Assembly: GCA_022701475.1 (NCBI GenBank) | Contig: JAKOOI010000430.1 | Location: 1 to 5,356, forward strand | From: Weeksellaceae bacterium | GTDB lineage: Bacteria; Bacteroidota; Bacteroidia; Flavobacteriales; Weeksellaceae | Direction of reading: 5' to 3' | DNA: 5,356 bases | Shown here: one piece after another, positions 1 to 5,267 of the stretch | How the letters are laid out: each line of letters starts with the position of its first letter | How positions within the stretch are numbered: position 1 is the first letter of the stretch | Translations under genes and position numbers: made by a program | The notes under the pieces: model-generated | The model's database searches: none | Told to the model about the DNA's origin: nothing | The model's input: the letters and a program-made list of their open reading frames with translations, nothing else

Positions 1-1223
1 ATTATAAGTGGCGGGCCATGCGTACCCTGGGTATCAATGAACAGCTCATTACCGGGGATGCCTCAGACAAAGAGAAATTCGAAGCCTGGGCGAAAACCGT
101 TCCCTATACCTTACGGAATCCGTTGTACCACTGGACGCACCTGGAACTGAAACGGTATTTCGGAATTGATGCGCTGCTGGACGGCAATAATGCTTCGGAA
201 ATCTATGATAACATCAGTGCCCAGCTTCAGACACCTGAAAAATCCACCAGAGGCCTGCTGGAAATGATGAATGTGGAATCCCTCTGTACGACGGAAGATC
301 CCACCGATATCCTGAATTACCACCAGGATCTGGCAAAAAGCAACTGGAAAGTGAAGGTGAGCACGGCCTTCCGTCCTGATAAAGCCATCCTGATCGAGAA
401 CCATAATTTTGCCGATTATATGGCTAAACTCGGTGAATCGGCCGGCATTGAAATCAATTCTTACCAGGCCCTGTGTGATGCCCTGTTAAAAAGGATTGAA
501 TATTTCCATGAAAACGGCTGCAGGCTGTGCGACCACGGGCTGAATAATATTTCCTTTGAGGAAGCAACTGAAGCTGAGGTGAATACCATCTTTGAAGATA
601 AGTTAGCCGGCAAAGTAATTGCCGAAAAGCAGGTCAACCAGTTCAAGACAGCCATTCTCCTGTTCCTGGGCGAAACGTATCATCAATTCGGATGGGTACA
701 GCAGTTCCACCTGGGAGCCCTGCGAAACAATAATGAAAGGATGCACCGGATTTTAGGCCCTGATACGGGCTGGGATTCCATCGGCGATTTCGTGCAGGCA
801 GAAACCTTATCTAAATTATTGAATACACTGGACGGCAAAGATAAATTAACCAAGACCATCCTCTATAACCTGAATCCTGCCGACAACGAGATTTTTGCGA
901 CCATGATCGGGAATTTTAATGACGGCAGCATCAGAGGAAAGGTACAATTCGGCTCCGGATGGTGGTTCCTGGACCAGAAAGACGGTATGATCAAGCAGAT
1001 GAATGCCCTTTCCAACATGGGGCTGATCAGCTGTTTCGTAGGGATGCTCACGGATTCCAGAAGCTTCCTCTCTTTCCCGAGACACGAATATTTCAGGAGG
1101 GTCTTATGCAACCTGTTCGGTGAGGAAATCAAAAACGGCGAGTTGCCGGAAGACATGGATCACATCGGGAAAATCATTTCCGATATCTGTTACCATAATG
1201 CTAAAAATTATTTTGATTTTTAA
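1..1223 (+). CDS. uxaC: Uronate (glucuronate/galacturonate) isomerase UxaC, 5'-truncated by window edge
   Basis: Cytoplasmic uronate isomerase (EC 5.3.1.12 family) interconverting D-galacturonate with D-tagaturonate and D-glucuronate with D-fructuronate, the first step of hexuronate breakdown. The first complete codon is at base 3, and the frame reads YKWRAMRTLGINE. In E. coli UxaC the corresponding stretch is internal (HYKWRAMRT), so the ATG at 18 is an internal Met and the gene begins upstream. About 60 N-terminal residues are missing, including the metal-binding HxH segment. Family blocks seen, numbered from the Met at 18: NPLYHWTHLEL (34-44), TTEDP (91-95), RPDK (119-122), WVQQFHLGALRNNN (226-239), GSGWWFLDQKDGM (312-324) and LTDSRSFLSFPRHEYFRR (344-361) with the conserved Asp and Arg. 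It ends with TAA at 1221-1223 and the C-terminus has family length. It is the first gene in the window of a co-directional cluster with kdgK, eda, exuT and uxaB, which fits the role. The reading frame is intact throughout. Identification is very secure; which uronate is preferred in vivo is not visible. Confidence 0.97.
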   Translation, partial: YKWRAMRTLGINEQLITGDASDKEKFEAWAKTVPYTLRNPLYHWTHLELKRYFGIDALLDGNNASEIYDNISAQLQTPEKSTRGLLEMMNVESLCTTEDPTDILNYHQDLAKSNWKVKVSTAFRPDKAILIENHNFADYMAKLGESAGIEINSYQALCDALLKRIEYFHENGCRLCDHGLNNISFEEATEAEVNTIFEDKLAGKVIAEKQVNQFKTAILLFLGETYHQFGWVQQFHLGALRNNNERMHRILGPDTGWDSIGDFVQAETLSKLLNTLDGKDKLTKTILYNLNPADNEIFATMIGNFNDGSIRGKVQFGSGWWFLDQKDGMIKQMNALSNMGLISCFVGMLTDSRSFLSFPRHEYFRRVLCNLFGEEIKNGELPEDMDHIGKIISDICYHNAKNYFDF

Positions 1224-1245
1224 AATTAAATAAAAAAGGTCTCAC

Positions 1246-1272
1246 GCAGATTTTGCAGATTGCGCAGATTTT
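1246..1272. repeat. 9-bp tandem repeat, three units of GCAGATTNN
   Basis: Three consecutive 9-bp units share the core GCAGATT, starting at 1246, 1255 and 1264, with TT, GC and TT as the last two bases. The array begins 22 bases after the uxaC stop and runs into a T tract (1269-1274). I recall similar GCAGATT runs as dispersed intergenic sequence in Chryseobacterium-type genomes, but that is memory and was not searched. There is no strong stem here, so I do not call it a terminator. Confidence 0.75.
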
Positions 1273-1308
1273 TTGGTCCGAATGATTTTTTAATCTTGGA
1301 GAGGATTG

Positions 1309-1426
1309 AACCATTAAGAAGAATGAAGATTGTTAGATTTGATCAAGGAAAATCAAAGATTGTATTTAGCAGTACGCTTATTTATAGCCATTGTTCAACT
1401 TGATTTTTCTAAACTTCTTAATAGTT
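1309..1426. repeat. Nested imperfect inverted repeat in the uxaC-kdgK spacer
   Basis: The outer arms AACCATTAAGAAG (1309-1321) and CTTCTTAATAGTT (1414-1426) are complementary at 12 of 13 positions. Inside them AGGAAAATCAA-type sequence (about 1346-1356) pairs with TTGATTTTTCT (1400-1410), about 10 of 11. The block is 118 bp, AT-rich, and has no ORF. Terminal complementarity with a non-coding core suggests either a small non-autonomous palindromic element or a folded leader RNA for kdgK. Pairing in AT-rich DNA is easier by chance, so confidence is moderate. Confidence 0.45.
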
Positions 1427-1429
1427 TAA
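1400..1429 (+). promoter_or_regulatory. Candidate Bacteroidota-type promoter for kdgK
   Basis: The known Bacteroidota promoter has TTG or TTTG near -33 and TAnnTTTG near -7. Here TTG (1400-1402) is followed after 19 bases by TAGTTTAA (1422-1429), which matches TAnnTTTG at all fixed positions except the last. Transcription would start around 1435-1440, leaving a leader of roughly 60 bases before kdgK. Both boxes overlap the right arms of the inverted repeat at 1309-1426, which could be coincidental in such AT-rich sequence. No binding site for a known uronate regulator is recognisable. Confidence 0.3.
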
Positions 1430-1450
1430 ATAAAATGTCTGAGTAAAAAA

Positions 1451-1470
1451 CCTTCGCGGGCTTTGTGGTA
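1451..1470 (+). repeat. CTTCG..GGCTTTG motif upstream of kdgK (copy A)
   Basis: After six A's comes CCTTCGCGGGCTTTGTGGTA, 29 bases before the kdgK start. It aligns with 2811-2830 upstream of eda at 14 of the first 19 positions, and both are preceded by an A-tract. A looser relative lies at 3616-3636 upstream of exuT. I recall similar sequence as dispersed intergenic repeats in flavobacteria. A role in transcription or translation is not shown. Confidence 0.5.
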
Positions 1471-1498
1471 AGGGCAGCAGCCAAACAAATTAAGAATT

Positions 1499-2503
1499 AT
1501 GAACAAGATACTTACTTTCGGAGAAATCATCATGCGGCTTTCTCCACCCGGGAACCGCACGATGAAACAGAGCCACGAAATGGAATTTTTCTTCGGCGGC
1601 ACTGAGCTTAACGTGGCGGCTTCGCTGGCAACCATGGGTTGTGAGGTAAAGCATGTCAGCTGTGTTTCCGATGATTTTGTAGGGGAATCGGCACTGGCTT
1701 TTGTGAAAAGCTTCGGGATCGATACGTCTTATATCGCCAAAAACGATCATCCTTTAGGACTATATTTTCTGGAAGCAGGCTCTTCCGTCCGCGCAAGCAG
1801 GATTGCCTATAACCGGCTGAACGGTTCTTTTGCCAACATTGAAGCAGGAAAAACCGACTGGAAAAAAGCATTGGAAAGCTGTACCTTTTTCCACTGGACG
1901 GGCATCAGCCCGGGGATTTCGGAGCCGGCATATGAAAGCCTGAAAGAAGGTTTGCAGACCGCCCGTGAAATGGGAATTGAGGTGACTGCCGATCCGGCCT
2001 ACCGTTCCAACCTGTGGAAATATGGGAAAAACGGAAGTGAAGTGCTGAAAGAACTGGTCGGTTATTCTACCATTTTCATTGGCGGCGTAAATGAGATCAA
2101 CGAGATTCTGGGAACCGCGTTTTCACAGGATAAAGAAGGTTTCCTTGAAGCCTGCCAGGAATTAAAACGGCAGGTTCCTTCCGTCCATAAGATCTTTGAC
2201 AAGATCAGGATCGGGGTGACGGCGAGTTCCCAGCAGACCCAGGGAAGGGCACTGGTAGGCGGAAACTATTTTGAAACCGGGCTTCTGAAAGTGAATCCCG
2301 TTGTTGACCGGATCGGGACCGGCGATGCTTTCGCTGCAGGCCTGATCTACGGATTGCAGCATTTTGATGATGAAAAAGCACTGCATTTTGCCAATGCCGC
2401 CTGTGCAGTAAAGCACACCATTCCCGGGGATATCAGTTACAGCAGCGCAGAAGACATCCTTGAAGTAATGGCCGGCAATTCCGGCGGAAGAATAAAAAGG
2501 TAG
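1499..2503 (+). CDS. kdgK: 2-keto-3-deoxygluconate kinase (PfkB/ribokinase family)
   Basis: ATP-dependent cytoplasmic sugar-acid kinase that phosphorylates 2-keto-3-deoxy-D-gluconate (KDG) to KDPG, the substrate of the aldolase encoded next. At 334 residues it is within the normal KdgK range (about 310-345). The N-terminal PfkB substrate-binding region includes FFGGTELNVAASLATMG (31-47). The C-terminal signature DRIGTGDAFAAGLIYGL (270-286) carries the GTGD anion-hole and catalytic Asp276. The stretch DPAYRSNLW (165-173) resembles the D-x-N-x-R-x-x-LW block of KDG kinases, with Ala where I would expect Asn. The ATG at 1499 is preceded by A-rich sequence (CAAACAAATTAAGAATT) without a Shine-Dalgarno, usual for Bacteroidota, and puts the family's conserved KILTFGEI strand right at the N-terminus. 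It stops with TAG at 2501-2503, directly before a heptamer repeat. A PfkB kinase of another sugar is the alternative, but an eda neighbour and the KdgK-like mid region argue for KDG. Confidence 0.93.
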   Translation: MNKILTFGEIIMRLSPPGNRTMKQSHEMEFFFGGTELNVAASLATMGCEVKHVSCVSDDFVGESALAFVKSFGIDTSYIAKNDHPLGLYFLEAGSSVRASRIAYNRLNGSFANIEAGKTDWKKALESCTFFHWTGISPGISEPAYESLKEGLQTAREMGIEVTADPAYRSNLWKYGKNGSEVLKELVGYSTIFIGGVNEINEILGTAFSQDKEGFLEACQELKRQVPSVHKIFDKIRIGVTASSQQTQGRALVGGNYFETGLLKVNPVVDRIGTGDAFAAGLIYGLQHFDDEKALHFANAACAVKHTIPGDISYSSAEDILEVMAGNSGGRIKR

Positions 2504-2506
2504 CGG

Positions 2507-2548
2507 CTGGCTTCTGGCTTCTGGCAGCTAGCTTCTGGCTTCTGGTAA
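2507..2548. repeat. Heptamer tandem array, six units of CTGGCTT type
   Basis: Six head-to-tail 7-bp units begin 4 bases after the kdgK stop: CTGGCTT, CTGGCTT, CTGGCAG, CTAGCTT, CTGGCTT, CTGGTAA. Three are identical and the others differ by one to three bases. The strict 7-bp period outside coding sequence points to slippage or to a dispersed short tandem repeat. It is unlike the AT-rich sequence that follows. No transcription or translation role is evident. Confidence 0.85.
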
Positions 2549-2570
2549 TTTGCGATAAGTCTCTATCAGA

Positions 2571-2729
2571 TAGTATGGTCAACTTGCCTTTAATCAACTT
2601 TCTTGAACAAAGAGAGTTATAAAAAGGCTTTGTAGCCTTTTGTAAGCAGAGCGGCATTGTGAACCTTACAACAGTTAGTGGTAAAACAACTCTGCAGGCT
2701 TTGTGTTCAAAAAACTTTTGACCATTCTA
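2571..2729 (+). other. Nested multi-stem palindromic block: structured RNA candidate or MITE-like element
   Basis: The ends TAGTATGGTCAA (2571-2582) and TTGACCATTCTA (2718-2729) are complementary at 11 of 12 positions. Within them lie, in order: a hairpin 2596-2604/2610-2618 (nine pairs, one of them G-U, 5-base loop); a perfect hairpin 2622-2629/2634-2641 (eight pairs, loop TTGT); and GCAGAG (2646-2651) facing CTCTGC (2690-2695). These four helices are mutually compatible and would form a junction closed by the outer helix. Alternative pairings exist: TTGTAAG (2640-2646) with CTTACAA (2665-2671), and CAAAA/TTTTG at 2708-2720. AGGCTTTGT occurs twice (2625-2633, 2696-2704). There is no convincing ORF. 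The block lies between kdgK and eda and is followed at once by the terminator-like hairpin at 2732-2752. It may be a leader, a small RNA or a non-autonomous element; pairing alone cannot separate these. Confidence 0.4.
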
Positions 2730-2731
2730 AA

Positions 2732-2752
2732 GTCCCGAAGGGACGGTTTTTT
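2732..2752 (+). terminator. Terminator-like hairpin GTCCC-GAA-GGGAC with T tract
   Basis: GTCCC (2732-2736) and GGGAC (2740-2744) form a perfect five-pair GC-rich stem with loop GAA, followed by GG and six T's (2747-2752). This has the form of a weak rho-independent terminator on the + strand, ending transcripts from kdgK or from the structured block at 2571-2729. It is 134 bases before eda, so if it works eda needs read-through or its own promoter. A dispersed palindrome of no transcriptional role is the main alternative, since another palindrome follows 4 bases after the T tract. Confidence 0.4.
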
Positions 2753-2756
2753 CAAG

Positions 2757-2775
2757 GACAGGATGCAATCCTATC
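2757..2775. repeat. Palindrome GACAGGAT-GCA-ATCCTATC
   Basis: The arms 2757-2764 and 2768-2775 pair at seven of eight positions (C2759 opposite A2773) around a GCA loop. It begins 4 bases after the T tract of the preceding hairpin and has no T tail of its own. The two adjacent palindromes look like a REP-type pair; I recall comparable ones scattered in bacteroidete spacers, unverified here. Confidence 0.6.
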
Positions 2776-2810
2776 AGACGCATATTTAAAAACAGTCAGT
2801 AGTTGAAAAA

Positions 2811-2834
2811 GCTTCGTGGTCTTTGCGTTGAAAA
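2811..2834 (+). repeat. CTTCG..GTCTTTG motif upstream of eda (copy C)
   Basis: GCTTCGTGGTCTTTGCGTTG followed by AAAA, preceded by an A-tract and 52 bases before the eda start. It matches the element upstream of kdgK (1451-1470) at 14 of the first 19 positions. A partial relative, TCTGCAGGCTTTGTGTTCAA, lies at 2691-2710 in the same spacer. Function unknown. Confidence 0.5.
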
Positions 2835-2886
2835 GAGTTGTAGTTTAAAAAAAGAGTGAGTTTACCGCCATAAAATAAAATTTAAA

Positions 2887-3546
2887 ATGACAAAAAGACA
2901 AACTGTTATTAATACCATCATCAGTCAGGGCATTTTGCCTTTGTACTATAATAATGATGAAAACGTAACTTTAGAAATACTCAGGGCGCTGTACCGGGCC
3001 GGGATCCGTGCGGTGGAATACACCAGCCGTGGCGAGTCTGCTGTAAGCAATTTCACCGGCATGGTAGAAATCCGCAATTCGGAAATGCCGGACCTTCTGC
3101 TGGGGATCGGAACCATAAAAAACCTGCAGCAGGCCGAAACCTATTACCGCATCGGGGCTGATTTTTTTATCAGTCCGGGTTTTGTACCGGAAGTCGCCGC
3201 CTTTTTAATCCCGAAGGATATCGTATACAGTCCGGGATGCATGACCCCGACGGAAATCATCGCAGCTGAAAATGCAGGCGTGACTTTCATCAAATTATTC
3301 CCGGGCAATGCGCTGGGCACCGGATTTATGAGCGCCATCAGGGATGTATTTCCGGATCTGGGATTTATGCCGACCGGCGGAGTGGATGCCACAAGGGAAA
3401 GTATCGAAAGCTGGTTTAAAGCCGGGGTATCGGCTGTAGGAATGGGCAGCAAGCTGATAAGCAAAGACCTGATGCAGGCAAAAGACTACAAAACCATTGA
3501 ACAGGAAACCCGGAAAGTTCTGGAAATCATTCAGGATTTAAAATAA
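2887..3546 (+). CDS. eda: KDPG aldolase (2-dehydro-3-deoxy-phosphogluconate aldolase)
   Basis: Class I aldolase, cytoplasmic, splitting KDPG into pyruvate and glyceraldehyde-3-phosphate, the last step of the hexuronate route after KdgK; family members often also cleave 4-hydroxy-2-oxoglutarate. At 219 residues it has family length (E. coli 213). A single TIM-barrel carries the expected residues: VEYTSRGESAV (43-53) with catalytic Glu44 and phosphate-contacting Arg48; GIGTI (73-77); FFISPGFV (93-100); the Schiff-base lysine Lys136 in FIKLFPGN (134-141); PTGGV (162-166); and GMGSKL (185-190). The start ATG at 2887 is preceded by an A/T-rich leader (ATAAAATAAAATTTAAA) with no Shine-Dalgarno; the short helix before ILPLYY fits a full N-terminus. 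The long upstream spacer holds a terminator-like hairpin, so eda may be expressed partly separately from kdgK. A dedicated galactonate-pathway aldolase (DgoA) is the same fold, but the neighbours favour KDPG. Confidence 0.94.
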   Translation: MTKRQTVINTIISQGILPLYYNNDENVTLEILRALYRAGIRAVEYTSRGESAVSNFTGMVEIRNSEMPDLLLGIGTIKNLQQAETYYRIGADFFISPGFVPEVAAFLIPKDIVYSPGCMTPTEIIAAENAGVTFIKLFPGNALGTGFMSAIRDVFPDLGFMPTGGVDATRESIESWFKAGVSAVGMGSKLISKDLMQAKDYKTIEQETRKVLEIIQDLK

Positions 3547-3583
3547 TGCGAATTTGATCCGAAGATAAATATGGTATCAATAG

Positions 3584-3603
3584 AAATGGGCTTTAGCCCA
3601 TTT
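3584..3603. terminator. Perfect palindrome AAATGGGCT-TT-AGCCCATTT in the eda-exuT spacer
   Basis: Nine-base arms (3584-3592 and 3595-3603) are perfectly complementary around TT; in RNA the innermost pair would open to give a 4-base loop. It starts 37 bases after the eda stop, and the 3' arm ends in TTT, so it could act as an intrinsic terminator, an mRNA 3'-end stabiliser or a transcription damper before exuT. Its core GGCTTT..AGCC matches the hairpin at 2622-2641 in the previous spacer, which suggests a dispersed palindrome family. A weak helix (TTGATCC at 3554-3560 with GG and ATCAA at 3573-3580) precedes it. Confidence 0.45.
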
Positions 3604-3615
3604 AATCAAGATAAA

Positions 3616-3636
3616 CCTTTGCGTTTGGCGTTAAAA
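3616..3636 (+). repeat. CCTTTGCG..GGCGTTAAAA motif upstream of exuT (copy D)
   Basis: CCTTTGCGTTTGGCG followed by TTAAAA, 42 bases before the exuT start. It looks like a shortened, diverged relative of the elements at 1451-1470 and 2811-2834, each also in the last 80 bases before a gene. The match requires a gap of about 2 bases, so the relation is less certain than between those two. Confidence 0.3.
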
Positions 3637-3678
3637 ATCAACAGTAAAAATAAAAACCAACTACATTCTAAATAAAGC

Positions 3679-5205
3679 ATGAGTTCAGTTACCTCCTTAA
3701 AACCCAGTAATTTCAGATGGACCATCTGTGTATTGCTGTTTATTGCTACTACGATCAATTACCTGGACCGACAGGTATTATCCCTGACCTGGAAAGATTT
3801 TATTGCCCCGGAATTTCACTGGAACAATAATGATTACGGAAACATCACGGCCCTGTTTTCTATTTTCTATGCGGTCGGAATGCTGTTTGCCGGAAAGTTT
3901 GTCGACTGGATGGATACGAAAAAGGGATTTCTCTGGGCCATCGGGATCTGGTCGGTAGGTGCCATCCTCCATGCCTTCTGCGGGATTGCGACTTCCGGTA
4001 TCCTTACCGGCAACTGGCTGGCCGGTTTCCACGGTTCCAAAGAACTGATTGCTAAAGTGGCCGATACTTCAGCCATTATCAGCACCAGTGTGACCTTATT
4101 TGTTTTTGCACGCTTTGTCTTGGCCATTGGGGAAGCAGGGAATTTCCCGGCAGCCATCAAGACCACGGCAGAATATTTCCCTAAAAAAGACCGTGCCTTT
4201 TCCACCAGCATCTGGAATGCCGGTGCCACCGTAGGTGCTTTGGCAGCTCCCGTTACAATCCCTTTTATCGCAAAGGCGATGGGCTGGGAGTGGGCATTTA
4301 TCATTATAGGTGCCTTAGGTTTTCTCTGGATGGGGCTTTGGGTATTTTATTACAAAAAGCCGCATGAACATCATAAAGTAAACGAGCACGAACTGACGTA
4401 CATCAACCAGGATCAGCAGGAAACTGCAGCAGGGGAGACCGTTGCGGCGGAAAGGAAATTTTCCTACAGGGAATGCTTCAGCCACCGGCAGACCTGGGCA
4501 TTTGCCTTCGGGAAATTCATGACGGACGGCGTATGGTGGTTCTTCCTGTTCTGGACACCGGCCTACCTGAGCTCCGTCTATCATATGGATTCCACCCAGA
4601 GTGCATTTCCCCTGTTTGTCCTGTATATGATTACCTTATTTTCGATCATCGGGGGCTGGCTTCCGAAATACTTTGTAGAGAAAAAAGGGATGAACGCCTA
4701 TTCAGGAAGGATGAAAGCGATGCTGATTTTTGCTTTTTTCCCCTTACTGGCTTTACTGGCACAGCCGCTGGGCGCTGTTACCTACTGGATTCCGGTGCTC
4801 ATCATCGGGATTGCCGGAGCGGCACACCAGGCCTGGTCGGCAAACATCTTTTCCACGGTAGGCGATATGTTTCCCAAGAAGGCCATTGCCACCATCACCG
4901 GCATCGGGGGAATGGCAGGCGGAATCGGTTCTTTTATCATCAACAAATCTTCGGGCGTATTATTCGATCATGCCCACAAAGCCTGGACAACGGTGGACGG
5001 AGCACCGCTGCTGGAAAAATATCCGCAGTACATCAACGAAAGATTGCCGGAAGGCTTTTTTGAACAGCTGGAAAAATCAGGAGCTGTGGTCGTAGACGGA
5101 ATCGACAAAGGGTATATGATTATCTTTTCCATCTGTGCCGTAGCTTACCTTATTGCATGGGCAGTAATGAAAACACTGGTTCCGAAATACAAAGAGATTA
5201 AGTAA
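3679..5205 (+). CDS. exuT: ExuT-type hexuronate transporter (MFS, anion:cation symporter family)
   Basis: Inner-membrane MFS permease, probably a proton symporter for galacturonate and glucuronate. At 508 residues it is longer than typical ExuT proteins (about 430-470). TM1 (about 14-34) ends in NYLDRQVLSL (27-36), a hallmark of the anion:cation symporter family. TM2 (52-72) leads into an MFS motif-A-like loop AGKFVDWMDTKKG (71-83). TM4 continues into GEAGNFPAAIKTTAEYFPKKDRA (151-173), also typical. Further membrane segments: about 84-102, 178-198, 204-224, 272-296, 309-326, 345-362, 368-388, 403-423 and 478-498, twelve in all. The segment HQAWSANIFSTVGDMFPKKA (383-402) is conserved in ExuT/GudP-type carriers. 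Extra length is in a hydrophilic loop after TM3 (about 103-134) and another between TM11 and TM12 (about 427-474). The start ATG at 3679 follows A-rich sequence without a Shine-Dalgarno. Position between eda and uxaB supports hexuronate; glucarate/galactarate or another sugar acid remains possible. Confidence 0.88.
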   Translation: MSSVTSLKPSNFRWTICVLLFIATTINYLDRQVLSLTWKDFIAPEFHWNNNDYGNITALFSIFYAVGMLFAGKFVDWMDTKKGFLWAIGIWSVGAILHAFCGIATSGILTGNWLAGFHGSKELIAKVADTSAIISTSVTLFVFARFVLAIGEAGNFPAAIKTTAEYFPKKDRAFSTSIWNAGATVGALAAPVTIPFIAKAMGWEWAFIIIGALGFLWMGLWVFYYKKPHEHHKVNEHELTYINQDQQETAAGETVAAERKFSYRECFSHRQTWAFAFGKFMTDGVWWFFLFWTPAYLSSVYHMDSTQSAFPLFVLYMITLFSIIGGWLPKYFVEKKGMNAYSGRMKAMLIFAFFPLLALLAQPLGAVTYWIPVLIIGIAGAAHQAWSANIFSTVGDMFPKKAIATITGIGGMAGGIGSFIINKSSGVLFDHAHKAWTTVDGAPLLEKYPQYINERLPEGFFEQLEKSGAVVVDGIDKGYMIIFSICAVAYLIAWAVMKTLVPKYKEIK

Positions 5206-5267
5206 AATAAACAAACTATACACCTTCACGTTTTTGAAAAGCTGGAGGTTTGGATATATTCAAGAAG

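Noticed and set aside
18..20. ATG at 18 as the start of uxaC
   Set aside because: The frame is open to the window edge and reads YKWRA before this Met, matching the internal YKWRAMRT block of UxaC. The true start is upstream of the window.
1334..1341. TAGATTTG as a perfect TAnnTTTG promoter box upstream of kdgK
   Set aside because: The 8-mer is a full match, but the nearest TTG upstream (1306-1308) is 25 bases away, outside the usual range. The pair at 1400-1429 has better spacing.
2841..2848. TAGTTTAA as a -7 box of an eda promoter
   Set aside because: The nearest upstream TTTG (2822-2825) leaves only 15 bases of spacing, shorter than the usual 17-23, and the next TTG (2803-2805) is 35 bases away. 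Too weak to annotate, though the shared 9-mer with the kdgK spacer is mentioned in a finding.
2504..2886. CRISPR array in the repeat-rich kdgK-eda spacer
   Set aside because: The repeats are 7 bp and contiguous, and the palindromes differ from each other. There are no 20-40 bp direct repeats separated by unique spacers.
3867..4304. 145-residue antisense ORF inside exuT, and other minus-strand ORFs inside uxaC, kdgK and eda
   Set aside because: All are opposite to strongly conserved coding sequence, have no recognisable domains or start context, and are expected by-products of the codon usage.
4473..5063. 196-residue + strand ORF overlapping exuT in another frame
   Set aside because: It lies wholly within the clearly coding transporter, and its translation is low-complexity, Arg/His/Gly/Cys-rich and matches no family I recognise. 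It is a frame shadow.
5244..5252. GGAGG plus in-frame TTG as the uxaB start
   Set aside because: Only one base separates GGAGG from TTG, too short for ribosome binding. Shine-Dalgarno use is uncommon in this lineage, and the ATG at 5268 gives a normal N-terminus.
5236..5253. A further copy of the CTTTG-type motif before uxaB
   Set aside because: GAAAAGCTGGAGGTTTGG shares only scattered bases with the other copies, and the alignment requires gaps, so it is not distinguishable from chance.
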